A stretch of 6,917 nt of DNA from Candidatus Dojkabacteria bacterium (GTDB taxonomy: Bacteria > Patescibacteriota > Dojkabacteria > J137): assembly GCA_003694175.1 (NCBI GenBank), contig RFKV01000037.1, forward strand, positions 1-6,917, in the 5' to 3' direction. Position 1 is the stretch's first letter. Each line of letters begins with the position of its first letter. The notes under the pieces are model-generated. The model worked only from the letters and a program-made list of their open reading frames with translations, was not told where the DNA came from and ran no database searches. The position numbers and the translations under genes were made by a program. Below, one piece after another: positions 1-6,073 of the stretch.

Positions 1-54
1 GTTAATGGGTTTCATTACTTCTTAAAATTGAAATTTAACCAAACACAGTAGAAT

Positions 55-1473
55 ATGGAGGCAACATACGAAGATTTCAAATCAAATTTAAAAAATTTAA
101 AAGTATTAGTTTGGGGAATAGGTATTGCAGGAGGAGGTGTTAATGTTGCCAAATTTTTTGCTGACAATGGTTCGTCGGTGATAGCTATTGATGCTAAGGA
201 TAGGGATAATCTAAAAGAGTCTATTGAAGAATTAGAAAAATATGACAACATTAAGATTCACCTGGGAGATCATAAAGAAGAGGATTTTATTTGGGCAGAT
301 TTAATAATTAAAAATCCAGCAGTTCCCCCAAACAATTGTTTTTTGACTTTTTGCAAGGAAAAGAATAAGCGTGTTGAAACTGAAATTTCTTTGTTTATGA
401 AGTATGCTAAGGGTTACAAGATAGGTATCACAGGTACGAGAGGAAAAAGCACTACCACAGCTTTGCTTACTAAGGTGTTGCAGGATAATGTAAAGGGAAG
501 AGAAGTAATCACCGGAGGAAACAATAAGATATCACTTTTGCAGCAAATCGAAAAAGTACATAAAGACGATTTAGTCGTGATGGAAATTTCAAGTTTCATG
601 TGTTTTAGTCTTAGACAAGTTCATGTTTCTCCCAATCTATCAATAATCACAAACATCTATCCTGACCACTTAGATTGGCATCCTGATATGCAACACTATA
701 TAACTAGTAAAGGTGCTCTACTTGAGTTTCAAAATGAGGAAGATTTTGCAATTCTTAACGTAAATAACAGATTAGTAAGGTTGAACTACGTAAGTTTAGG
801 AAAGGGAAAAAAGGTTTTAGTTGATAGTGAGCGTGTCGAAGTTATTAGAAAAAAAATATGCTCTGATGGAAAAATTATTAATGAGGAGCTTGAAGGCGAG
901 CATAATCTTGAAAACATCACTTTGGTTTGGGAAGCAGCAACTTTGTTAGGGATTTCTGAAAGTGAGTTAATTGAAAGTATTCGATCTTATAAGGGGTTGG
1001 AGTTTAGACAACAAAAAATTGACCAAAAGGGTAATGTTGTCTTCATAAACGACTCTTGTTCTACAATGCCAGAGGCAACAATTGTATGTTTAGAAAGGTT
1101 TAGAAACAAAGGAGACATACACCTAATTGTAGGAGGCACGGAAAAAAACTTTTTGGAAAATTCAATTTGTGAACTAATTGATAAATTTCAATTGGTAAAA
1201 ACTGTTCATTTCCTAGAAGGTAGTCTATATAGTCGGATTTTAGATATTTTAAGTGTGAGACAGGATAAAAATTTAGTAGAAGAATCTTACAAAAAGAAAT
1301 TTTTTGGCCCATATAACAATATGTTTGATGCAGTTATGTCAGCTTATAGTCAAGCATCTGCTCTAGGAGGATATGTTATACTGAGTCCGGCAGCAGCAAG
1401 CTTTAATCTTTTTAAAAACTCTTTCGATAGAGGAAAGATCTTTAATGATGTTGTCAAAAGCATAATAAATTAG
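55..1473 (+). CDS. murD: UDP-N-acetylmuramoyl-L-alanine--D-glutamate ligase (MurD)
   Basis: Cytoplasmic ATP-dependent ligase that adds D-glutamate to UDP-MurNAc-L-Ala. The 472 residues show the three Mur-ligase domains. An N-terminal Rossmann-like domain begins VLVWGIGIAGGG (17-28). The ATPase domain has P-loop GITGTRGKST (124-133), EISSF (177-181), NIYPDHLDWH (200-209) and Lys219, at the position of the lysine that is carbamylated in MurD. The C-terminal domain has GEHNLEN (281-287), NDSCSTMPEAT (332-342), GGTEK (360-364) and LSPAAASF (443-450) followed by FDRG (457-460). SPAxASF plus the RG pair separates MurD from MurC, MurE and MurF. E. coli Lys319 is replaced by Cys335, whereas Lys348 is kept as Lys364. 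It is somewhat longer than E. coli MurD (438). The start is fixed because a TAG stop lies at 49-51, no Shine-Dalgarno precedes the ATG, and no other ATG, GTG or TTG lies in frame before the Rossmann motif. A TAAAAT at 23-28 could be its -10 box. Confidence 0.95.
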   Translation: MEATYEDFKSNLKNLKVLVWGIGIAGGGVNVAKFFADNGSSVIAIDAKDRDNLKESIEELEKYDNIKIHLGDHKEEDFIWADLIIKNPAVPPNNCFLTFCKEKNKRVETEISLFMKYAKGYKIGITGTRGKSTTTALLTKVLQDNVKGREVITGGNNKISLLQQIEKVHKDDLVVMEISSFMCFSLRQVHVSPNLSIITNIYPDHLDWHPDMQHYITSKGALLEFQNEEDFAILNVNNRLVRLNYVSLGKGKKVLVDSERVEVIRKKICSDGKIINEELEGEHNLENITLVWEAATLLGISESELIESIRSYKGLEFRQQKIDQKGNVVFINDSCSTMPEATIVCLERFRNKGDIHLIVGGTEKNFLENSICELIDKFQLVKTVHFLEGSLYSRILDILSVRQDKNLVEESYKKKFFGPYNNMFDAVMSAYSQASALGGYVILSPAAASFNLFKNSFDRGKIFNDVVKSIIN

Positions 1474-1615
1474 AATTTAATCTTGTATTTAGTAGAGAAA
1501 AAGTCAAAACAAACTGTATGATTTATTTCATCTAAAATTTGTTTTCGTTTAATTGTTGGTCATTTTATTTGATATCGTGACTTTATAACTGTTAATTCTT
1601 TTTAGTTTGCGTGTT

Positions 1616-1650
1616 AAAAGAAGCTTAAGTTGTTTCTTCAAGTTTTTTTT
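1616..1650 (+). terminator. Candidate rho-independent terminator of murD, possibly bidirectional
   Basis: CTTAAG (1624-1629) pairs with CTTCAAG (1636-1642) around the loop TTGTTT, leaving one bulged C. Eight T's follow at 1643-1650. The A-rich left flank (AAAAGAAG, 1616-1623) can pair with the T-tract, allowing G-T wobbles. Read on the minus strand, the same hairpin is followed by CTTCTTTT, so it might also stop murC transcripts. The stem is short and AT-rich and lies about 150 nt past the murD stop, so the call is tentative. Confidence 0.4.
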
Positions 1651-1707
1651 AACTTCTATAATTTTCTATTAAGCAATATCAGGTTTCTTTAGTGAATAGT
1701 TTTAATT

Positions 1708-1717
1708 AGGCGCGCCT
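1708..1717. repeat. Isolated 10-bp GC-rich palindrome
   Basis: AGGCGCGCCT is a perfect palindrome, with GGCGCGCC at 1709-1716, in an otherwise strongly AT-rich spacer. It is too short to form a stable hairpin by itself. Its role is unknown; it may be chance or a recognition site for a DNA-binding or methylating enzyme. Confidence 0.5.
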
Positions 1718-1776
1718 GCAACCAAAATTTTTTAATAACTTTGTTTGACTTTGAATTTTTTCTATCGTTTTGTTTA

Positions 1777-3147
1777 TCAGAGGTTAATTTTATTTAAATC
1801 CAACTTTACCAGATCTCCTGCTGACGCAATGACCACTACCCAGTTTTCATCTGTCTTGTCTATTATCGATTTAAATGATCTTGAATAGTTATCGGAATCA
1901 CACGTATAGTCTGCTTTTTTAGATTTATAATGAAGATTTATTTTATTAACAAATTCAGACGCTGTAATCAGTTTCTGTTGTTGTTCTGTTTCTCGTGTTG
2001 AATATATGTTTGGGATCATTACAAAGTCAGCAAGTTGAAGTGATTCTATAAACTGGTTTTGAAACGAAAATGTTCTTTCGTAATTATGTGGTTGCCAAAA
2101 TAATAAAATTTTTTTACCAGGACAAGCCGTTTTTGCGGTTGACAGTAATGATTTAAGTTTTTCAGGATTGTGAGCATAGTCTCTATAAACTTTTGCGAAA
2201 TTTGGAAGCATCCCAATGTACTCAAATCTGAACCGTAAACCTGGGAAATTCTTGCAAGCTTCTAAAATTTCTGTTTGATCAAATCCAAGTAATAGACCAA
2301 CCTCGAACGCTTTCTCAAAGTTTTTAAAATTTCTTTCACCAATTAAATTGGGTAAGTTTGGTTTGTCGTTCTTTAGCAGAAGATGAAGATTTTGGCCAGA
2401 TTCAATCATTTGTAAATCTTTGCGTATTGTTTTTATTTTTTCAAAAACGTATTTTTCGTTCTCGTTTTCTTTTGGCATAACAATAGCTTTTTGAGTATTT
2501 CTCAAAAATTTAATAAATGCCTCGTTATACATTTGTTGAGAAGTGAAGTAGTCAGTGTGATCTAAATCAATATGCGTTACTACTGATATAAACGGTTTGG
2601 GTGCACGTCCTAAAAATTGTTCCTTGTACTCACAAGCTTCCATGACAAGGTAGGGAGATTTTGGATTTAGATTAAAATTTTTGTTTATGCCTAAAATCCG
2701 ATCGTTGGCATCTCCAAAAATAAAGTTTGGGGTTTGATCACATTGTGAGATTATCCAAGTTATTAATGCGGTGGTTGTGCTTTTACCATGAGTACCAGCA
2801 ATTGCTATGGTTTTGTATTCTTTAGAAAAATAACCTACGACATTTGGTAAACTTACCATCTCGATATTTAGCTTGATTGCTTTTGAGTACTCAGGGTTGT
2901 CAGGTAGAACTCCGTTTGGATAAATAACAAGATCTATCTCTTGAGAGATATTATCTGTCGAGTTCTTTCCTAAAAATACCTTTTTTTCTATCCACTCTTT
3001 ACTGATTTCTTCGCTTATTAAGTTGTCGCTTGCTGTTAACTTTACACCACTCTCATACAGTTTGTGAGCAACAAACTGTGAAAAGGGTGAGCTAAATCCA
3101 ATCATGTGGATTCTGGATATTTTTTGAATATTAAAATCTTTCTGCAT
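1777..3147 (-). CDS. murC: UDP-N-acetylmuramate--L-alanine ligase (MurC)
   Basis: Cytoplasmic ATP-dependent ligase that puts L-alanine on UDP-MurNAc. The 456 residues follow the Mur-ligase plan. The ATPase domain has P-loop AGTHGKSTTT (117-126); GTHGK is the MurC/Mpl form. It also has EACEYKEQFL (170-179) and HIDLDHTDYF (192-201). The C-terminal domain has GERNFKN (270-276), RFRFE (305-309), DYAHNP (323-328), WQPHNYERT (351-359), YSTRE (382-386) and SAGD (442-445). QPHxYxRT and the R-E pair are MurC/Mpl hallmarks. The N-terminal domain is odd: the UDP-binding GIGGxGM loop is replaced by IGFSSPFSQ (16-24), although the following TASD (38-41) keeps the usual spacing. The second histidine of the usual HHP is Asn327. 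Mpl is the main alternative, but murA, murB and murD alongside make MurC the expected member. It ends in TGA. No Shine-Dalgarno precedes the ATG; an extended -10 lies six bases upstream. Confidence 0.88.
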   Translation of the reverse strand: MQKDFNIQKISRIHMIGFSSPFSQFVAHKLYESGVKLTASDNLISEEISKEWIEKKVFLGKNSTDNISQEIDLVIYPNGVLPDNPEYSKAIKLNIEMVSLPNVVGYFSKEYKTIAIAGTHGKSTTTALITWIISQCDQTPNFIFGDANDRILGINKNFNLNPKSPYLVMEACEYKEQFLGRAPKPFISVVTHIDLDHTDYFTSQQMYNEAFIKFLRNTQKAIVMPKENENEKYVFEKIKTIRKDLQMIESGQNLHLLLKNDKPNLPNLIGERNFKNFEKAFEVGLLLGFDQTEILEACKNFPGLRFRFEYIGMLPNFAKVYRDYAHNPEKLKSLLSTAKTACPGKKILLFWQPHNYERTFSFQNQFIESLQLADFVMIPNIYSTRETEQQQKLITASEFVNKINLHYKSKKADYTCDSDNYSRSFKSIIDKTDENWVVVIASAGDLVKLDLNKINL

Positions 3148-3162
3148 TTTTTTATTGTATCA
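3148..3162 (-). promoter_or_regulatory. Extended -10 promoter of murC, probably leaderless
   Basis: On the minus strand the sequence reads TGATACAAT, then AAAAAA, then the murC ATG. TACAAT (3159 to 3154) matches TATAAT at five of six bases, and TGA in front supplies the extended -10 motif. The usual distance from -10 to transcription start would put the first base at or next to the A of the ATG at 3147. A TTGACT lies at 3178-3173, but only 13 bases from the -10, so it is unlikely to be the true -35. The region just before the start has no Shine-Dalgarno. Confidence 0.5.
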
Positions 3163-3316
3163 TTATTTTATTAGTCAAGAATATATTAACCTTTCTTTAT
3201 ATTCCTGAGAACAATCCTTCATCGTTTGGCAAGCTTTATTTAGTTTGTTTTTTTTATGTAAAGAAAAGAATTGTTTGATAATATTTTTTTGTTGAACGGT
3301 GGGAAAAATGTAACGC

Positions 3317-3335
3317 TTGAATATATACTATTCAA
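3317..3335. repeat. Inverted repeat, 7-bp arms
   Basis: TTGAATA (3317-3323) and TATTCAA (3329-3335) are perfect inverted arms around TATAC. In a murB mRNA read-through this would form a 7-bp hairpin, but the next T-run on the minus strand starts only about eight bases later. It is therefore a poor terminator, and could be a protein-binding dyad or chance. Confidence 0.4.
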
Positions 3336-3346
3336 TGGTGCAGGGA

Positions 3347-3360
3347 GTTTTTTAAAAAAC
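3347..3360. repeat. AT-rich perfect palindrome
   Basis: GTTTTTTAAAAAAC is a perfect 14-base palindrome in the murB 3' flank, 12 bases from the 3317-3335 dyad. It has no spacer for a hairpin loop. As a T-run in each orientation it might help termination weakly, but I cannot assign a role. Confidence 0.4.
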
Positions 3361-3456
3361 CACTAGAATGAGAAATTTATATGATTACCACTTAGATTTT
3401 AAAACGAGACTATGTTAAATAGTTGAAAGGTTAAACTTTTATCAATCCATATAGTA

Positions 3457-4536
3457 TCAAAAAGGTGTTTCATCAAAATCTCCAAGAAATACGATTTCTG
3501 GTTTTACATCTATACCGAGTTCAGTTTTTGCTCTTTTTTTAACTTCAAGCATTACAGATAAGTAGTCTTTAGATGTAGCTTTGCCTACATTTTCGATAAA
3601 TGCTTTGTGCTTTGATGAAATCATAGCATCACCTATCCTAAATCCATCAAGTTTTAAGATGTGTTCAATAACATAACCGAAACTTGAGGTGGGTAAGCTA
3701 AATTTTTCTTTCTCTTCCTCTGATAAATTCCTAAAAACACATCCCAAGGAATTTGACGGTTGAATAGACTTTCTTTTTGCCCACTCCATCGCCACATACC
3801 TAGCTTTGTTTGTATCTCCCTCATACAGACAGAATTTGGCAGATAGTATAATTTCATCTGTTCTATGAAATCGTGAGTAGTCATAGTCAAATTCCAATTC
3901 ATCTTTATTTAGATGTAATATCTCACCAGATCTGTTCATTATTTCAACAGATTCAACCACTTCGCTTATGTAGTGAGTTCCCCCGTGTATGTTGTTGAAA
4001 ATAGAACCTCCTATAGTGCCTGGAATTCTTGAATACCATTGGAGTCCAGTAATACCCTTAGATATCGTGAAACTAATGGCGTAAGGCAGGTCTACTCCAG
4101 CATCCATTTTTACAGATACTCTAGGAAAATGTGATTCTTGATAGTCAAGGTCCTTAAACTCATAAAGTTTTTTTACGGACTCATCTCCATACGAATTCCA
4201 TCTAGGACTTAAATTACTAGTTATTTCTGATGGCTTTGTCTTTTTTGTCCTTCCGGCTATTTCGATATTTTTAACATGGCTTCTTATCACTACACCCCTT
4301 ATTCCTTTGTCTGAAATAAGGGTGTTTGCTCCCCAACCAAGCATGGTAACAGGTATGTCGAATTCACGACATTTCTTAATCCCAATCAATAATTCATCTC
4401 TTGTTTTAGGAGTAAAAAAAATATCGGCAGGTCCCCCAATGCGGACAGTGGTGTGTTTGGATAAAGGCTCCATAAGTTTAAGATTTTTTCTGTTCACAAA
4501 TTTGGCTATCTCTTCAAAGTATTTTGTGTATTCCAT
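3457..4536 (-). CDS. murB: UDP-N-acetylenolpyruvoylglucosamine reductase (MurB)
   Basis: FAD- and NADPH-dependent cytoplasmic reductase that turns the MurA product into UDP-MurNAc. The FAD-binding region shows TTVRIGGPAD (29-38), GWGANTLISDKG (67-78) and GITGLQWYSRIPGTIGG (161-177). DYSRF (219-223) matches the family region around the substrate-binding tyrosine, here probably Tyr218. The C-terminal domain has SLGCVFRN (263-270), IGDAMISSKHKAFI (301-314) and PEIVFLG (346-352), with Glu347 at the catalytic glutamate position. Two features stand out. Cys266 occupies the catalytic serine position (Ser229 in E. coli). An extra 40 or so residues (about 96-136) sit between the two FAD half-motifs, making the protein 359 residues against roughly 300 for short MurBs. 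NNIHGGTHY (181-189) replaces the usual NAGAYG. I associate these variants with Patescibacteria. It ends in TGA. No Shine-Dalgarno is present; a 17-bp inverted repeat overlaps the start codon. Confidence 0.95.
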   Translation of the reverse strand: MEYTKYFEEIAKFVNRKNLKLMEPLSKHTTVRIGGPADIFFTPKTRDELLIGIKKCREFDIPVTMLGWGANTLISDKGIRGVVIRSHVKNIEIAGRTKKTKPSEITSNLSPRWNSYGDESVKKLYEFKDLDYQESHFPRVSVKMDAGVDLPYAISFTISKGITGLQWYSRIPGTIGGSIFNNIHGGTHYISEVVESVEIMNRSGEILHLNKDELEFDYDYSRFHRTDEIILSAKFCLYEGDTNKARYVAMEWAKRKSIQPSNSLGCVFRNLSEEEKEKFSLPTSSFGYVIEHILKLDGFRIGDAMISSKHKAFIENVGKATSKDYLSVMLEVKKRAKTELGIDVKPEIVFLGDFDETPF

Positions 4537-4551
4537 TTATTGACAATAAAT
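4535..4551. promoter_or_regulatory. 17-bp perfect inverted repeat over the murB start (operator-like)
   Basis: On the minus strand ATTTATTGTCAATAAAT has perfect 8-base arms around a central T, and its last two bases are the A and T of the murB ATG. It also contains TATTGT (4548 to 4543), a 4-of-6 match to TATAAT, placed exactly six bases before the ATG. This is the same spacing as the murC -10 element. If TATTGT is a real -10, the dyad would cover both the promoter and the start codon, a natural place for a repressor or an mRNA hairpin. The dyad is directly visible; the function is inferred. Confidence 0.4.
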
Positions 4552-4722
4552 TAAAAGTTTTATGCAGGTGTTTTTACTTCAGATTCTTGGCTCATATATT
4601 AAAATCTTATAGAGACCTTCTTCTCAATATTTGGCTTATTTACTCCTAAAAAGCCGAAACAATCGAAGAGTGTGTACAACCTTGAGTAAATACATAAAAT
4701 GATGCGATGATTAATTTTTCGA
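4537..4722. other. Intergenic region murB/murA
   Basis: This 186-bp AT-rich gap separates murA from murB. It holds the inverted repeat at the murB start and a bulged hairpin at 4630-4658. Two tiny minus-strand ATG frames of 19 and 11 codons are present, but nothing supports their translation. There is no clear T-run terminator after murA, so murA transcripts could continue into murB. Confidence 0.6.
4630..4658. other. Hairpin between murA and murB with a GGAG/CTCC loop
   Basis: GGCTTATTTA (4633-4642) pairs with TAAAAAGCC (4647-4655), with one bulged A and the tetraloop CTCC. Flanking T and A bases extend the stem by about two pairs plus a wobble. In the murA transcript (minus strand) the loop reads GGAG. 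No T-run follows on either strand, so it is not a standard terminator. It could be an RNA-processing or stability element in a murA-murB mRNA. Confidence 0.4.
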
Positions 4723-6021
4723 TTAACTTTTTTCATCTTTTTGGTAGATTTCGACGCCTAAACTTTGGAGATCTGATACTATTTTAGGAAATCTTCTAAA
4801 AAGAATATCTGAATTAACAATTTCAGTGTCACCTTTCGCAACCATACCGGATAACACTAAAGCATGGGCAGCTTGCAATATTGATGGTGTGTACACTTTG
4901 CCTCCAATTAGATTTGACTTACCTAAAGTAACAACTAGATTTGGACTTGAAAAAAAGATGTTTGCTCTCATTTTATTAAGTTGTGAAACTAGTTCAACAA
5001 GCTGTATTTCGTACATATATGAATATATCCGCATTTGTCCTTCACTGCACATTGCCAGTATTAACATTTGAGGAAGCAGGTCAGCAGGAAATCCAGGCCA
5101 TGGCTGGTCATTTACTTTATCTATATCTCCCTTAAAATTTTTTAAACATACAAGCTGTTGGTCAGGTGGAACGTATATAGAGTCACCTTTAATTTCTACA
5201 CTACAATTGAATTTAGCAATAAAGTTTAAAATTTGGTGCATGTGATGAGGTATTGCCTTGTGTATGGTTAATTCCCCTCCAGTAATCAAAGTGGCTACTA
5301 TCAAACCTCCTATATCAATGTGATCTGAAATAACTTCCCAGCTTCCACCTTTTAATTCGTCAACACCATGAATTACCAATTTATTTGTCCCTATTCCAGA
5401 AATTGAAGCTCCGACTGAGTTGAGAAAATTACATAAATCCTGGGTATGAGGTTCGCAAGCAGCATTGTAAATTGTTGTTGTACCTTCAGCCAAAACTGCA
5501 GCCATGATCAAATTCTCCGTTCCAGTAACTGAAGCTTCCAATTGCCAGATAAAGTTACCTTTCAACTTTTTGTTTTCCAATTTCGCGGTGTAGCCTTTCG
5601 ATTTATCTATGACTGCCCCAAGCATTCTTAACCCTTGAAACATTGTGTCTAGTGGTCTGTGTCCAAGCTTACATCCACCCGAGTCTCTGACTGATGCCAC
5701 TCCAAATCTTGCTAGCAGCGGCCCGAGAAATACCAGGCTAGATCTTTCTTTTAATGCTAAGTCGTCTGGTATACTCGTTTTATTTATGCTTCTGGGATCA
5801 AGACATATTGTATTTTCGTTTAAAAATTCTACCTTCCCTCCTATACTTTCATAAATTTCTAAGAGTACTTGAACTGATGAGCTTCTTGGCACATTTGTTA
5901 TTGTAACCTTATCGTTACAAAGAATCGTTGCAGGAATCAGCTTAAGAACCGAGTTCTTATTAGGCTGTGCAGTGACCTCACCTTTTAACCTAGCACCTCC
6001 ACGTATAACTAAATTAGACAT
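4723..6021 (-). CDS. murA: UDP-N-acetylglucosamine 1-carboxyvinyltransferase (MurA)
   Basis: Cytoplasmic enzyme of the EPSP-synthase fold that transfers enolpyruvate from PEP to UDP-GlcNAc, the first committed step of peptidoglycan synthesis. Numbering from the ATG at 6021 (432 residues), LVIRGGARLKGEV (4-16) opens the protein. Lys22-Asn23 and Arg93 in the LGPLLARFG region are present. GGCKLGHRP (115-123) carries the catalytic Cys117, the residue attacked by fosfomycin. SVTGTEN (164-170), NAACEPHTQDL (186-196) and PGFPAD with Asp314 (E. coli Asp305) follow. Arg409 aligns with Arg397. Three positions differ from E. coli: SILQA (380-384) replaces TDLRA, so Asp369 becomes Ile and Arg371 becomes Gln; EIQL (338-341) replaces ENRF. 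A longer reading starts at 6057 and adds 12 residues. I prefer 6021 because MurA proteins normally begin just before the RGG motif and a promoter-like element lies inside the extension. It ends in TAA. Confidence 0.94.
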   Translation of the reverse strand: MSNLVIRGGARLKGEVTAQPNKNSVLKLIPATILCNDKVTITNVPRSSSVQVLLEIYESIGGKVEFLNENTICLDPRSINKTSIPDDLALKERSSLVFLGPLLARFGVASVRDSGGCKLGHRPLDTMFQGLRMLGAVIDKSKGYTAKLENKKLKGNFIWQLEASVTGTENLIMAAVLAEGTTTIYNAACEPHTQDLCNFLNSVGASISGIGTNKLVIHGVDELKGGSWEVISDHIDIGGLIVATLITGGELTIHKAIPHHMHQILNFIAKFNCSVEIKGDSIYVPPDQQLVCLKNFKGDIDKVNDQPWPGFPADLLPQMLILAMCSEGQMRIYSYMYEIQLVELVSQLNKMRANIFFSSPNLVVTLGKSNLIGGKVYTPSILQAAHALVLSGMVAKGDTEIVNSDILFRRFPKIVSDLQSLGVEIYQKDEKS

Positions 6022-6044
6022 CGAAAAGTTGTTGAACTCCAAGA

Positions 6045-6073
6045 ATTTTAACAGCATATTTATGTTTAGTAAA
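6045..6073 (-). promoter_or_regulatory. Candidate promoter of murA
   Basis: On the minus strand TTTACT (6073 to 6068, four of six bases of TTGACA) is followed, after 17 bases, by TAAAAT (6050 to 6045, five of six bases). TGT directly in front of the -10 gives an extended -10 motif. Transcription would start near 6038, leaving a leader of about 17 nt before the ATG at 6021 and excluding the ATG at 6057. A second, weaker -10-like TATTAT lies at 6084-6079. Confidence 0.42.

Larger units (their letters stand above)
1474..1776. other. Convergent intergenic region murD/murC
   Basis: This 303-bp AT-rich gap lies between two genes that run towards each other. I find no open frame worth calling on either strand; the short ATG frames stop within a few codons. 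It contains one terminator-like hairpin at about 1616-1650 and an isolated GC-rich palindrome, AGGCGCGCCT, at 1708-1717. The rest is poly-T and poly-A rich sequence with no structure I can support. Confidence 0.7.
3148..3456. other. Intergenic region murC/murB
   Basis: This 309-bp AT-rich gap separates two co-directional minus-strand genes, unusually wide for one operon. Next to murC it holds the extended -10 element. Further in are a dyad at 3317-3335 (TTGAATA and TATTCAA around a 5-base centre) and a 14-base palindrome, GTTTTTTAAAAAAC, at 3347-3360. Neither is followed on the minus strand by a T-run that would make a clear murB terminator. A weak bulged hairpin lies about 12 nt past the murB stop. 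A minus-strand frame is open for 50 codons (3327 to 3175), but its only ATG is at codon 36, so I do not call it a gene. Confidence 0.65.

Noticed and set aside
15..251. Minus-strand 78-codon open frame over the murD 5' end
   Set aside because: It is antisense to a strongly supported gene, low in complexity and has no recognisable motif; it is a shadow frame.
1777..3147. Calling the ligase Mpl (murein tripeptide ligase) instead of MurC
   Set aside because: Motifs are shared by both families, but murA, murB and murD are adjacent, and an Mpl recycling enzyme would be less expected than the missing MurC. It is kept as an alternative only.
3173..3178. TTGACT as the murC -35 box
   Set aside because: The spacer to the TACAAT -10 is 13 bases, too short for a normal sigma-70 promoter; the extended TG motif is the better explanation.
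3457..3459. TGA recoded as glycine (Gracilibacteria-type code)
   Set aside because: TGA ends both murB and murC exactly where the families normally end, and no in-frame TGA occurs inside any gene.
4307..4543. Plus-strand 78-codon open frame antisense to the murB N-terminus
   Set aside because: It lies wholly opposite conserved MurB coding sequence and shows no family features.
4560..4595. Eleven-residue minus-strand frame upstream of murB
   Set aside because: It is too short, has no Shine-Dalgarno, and nothing else supports translation.
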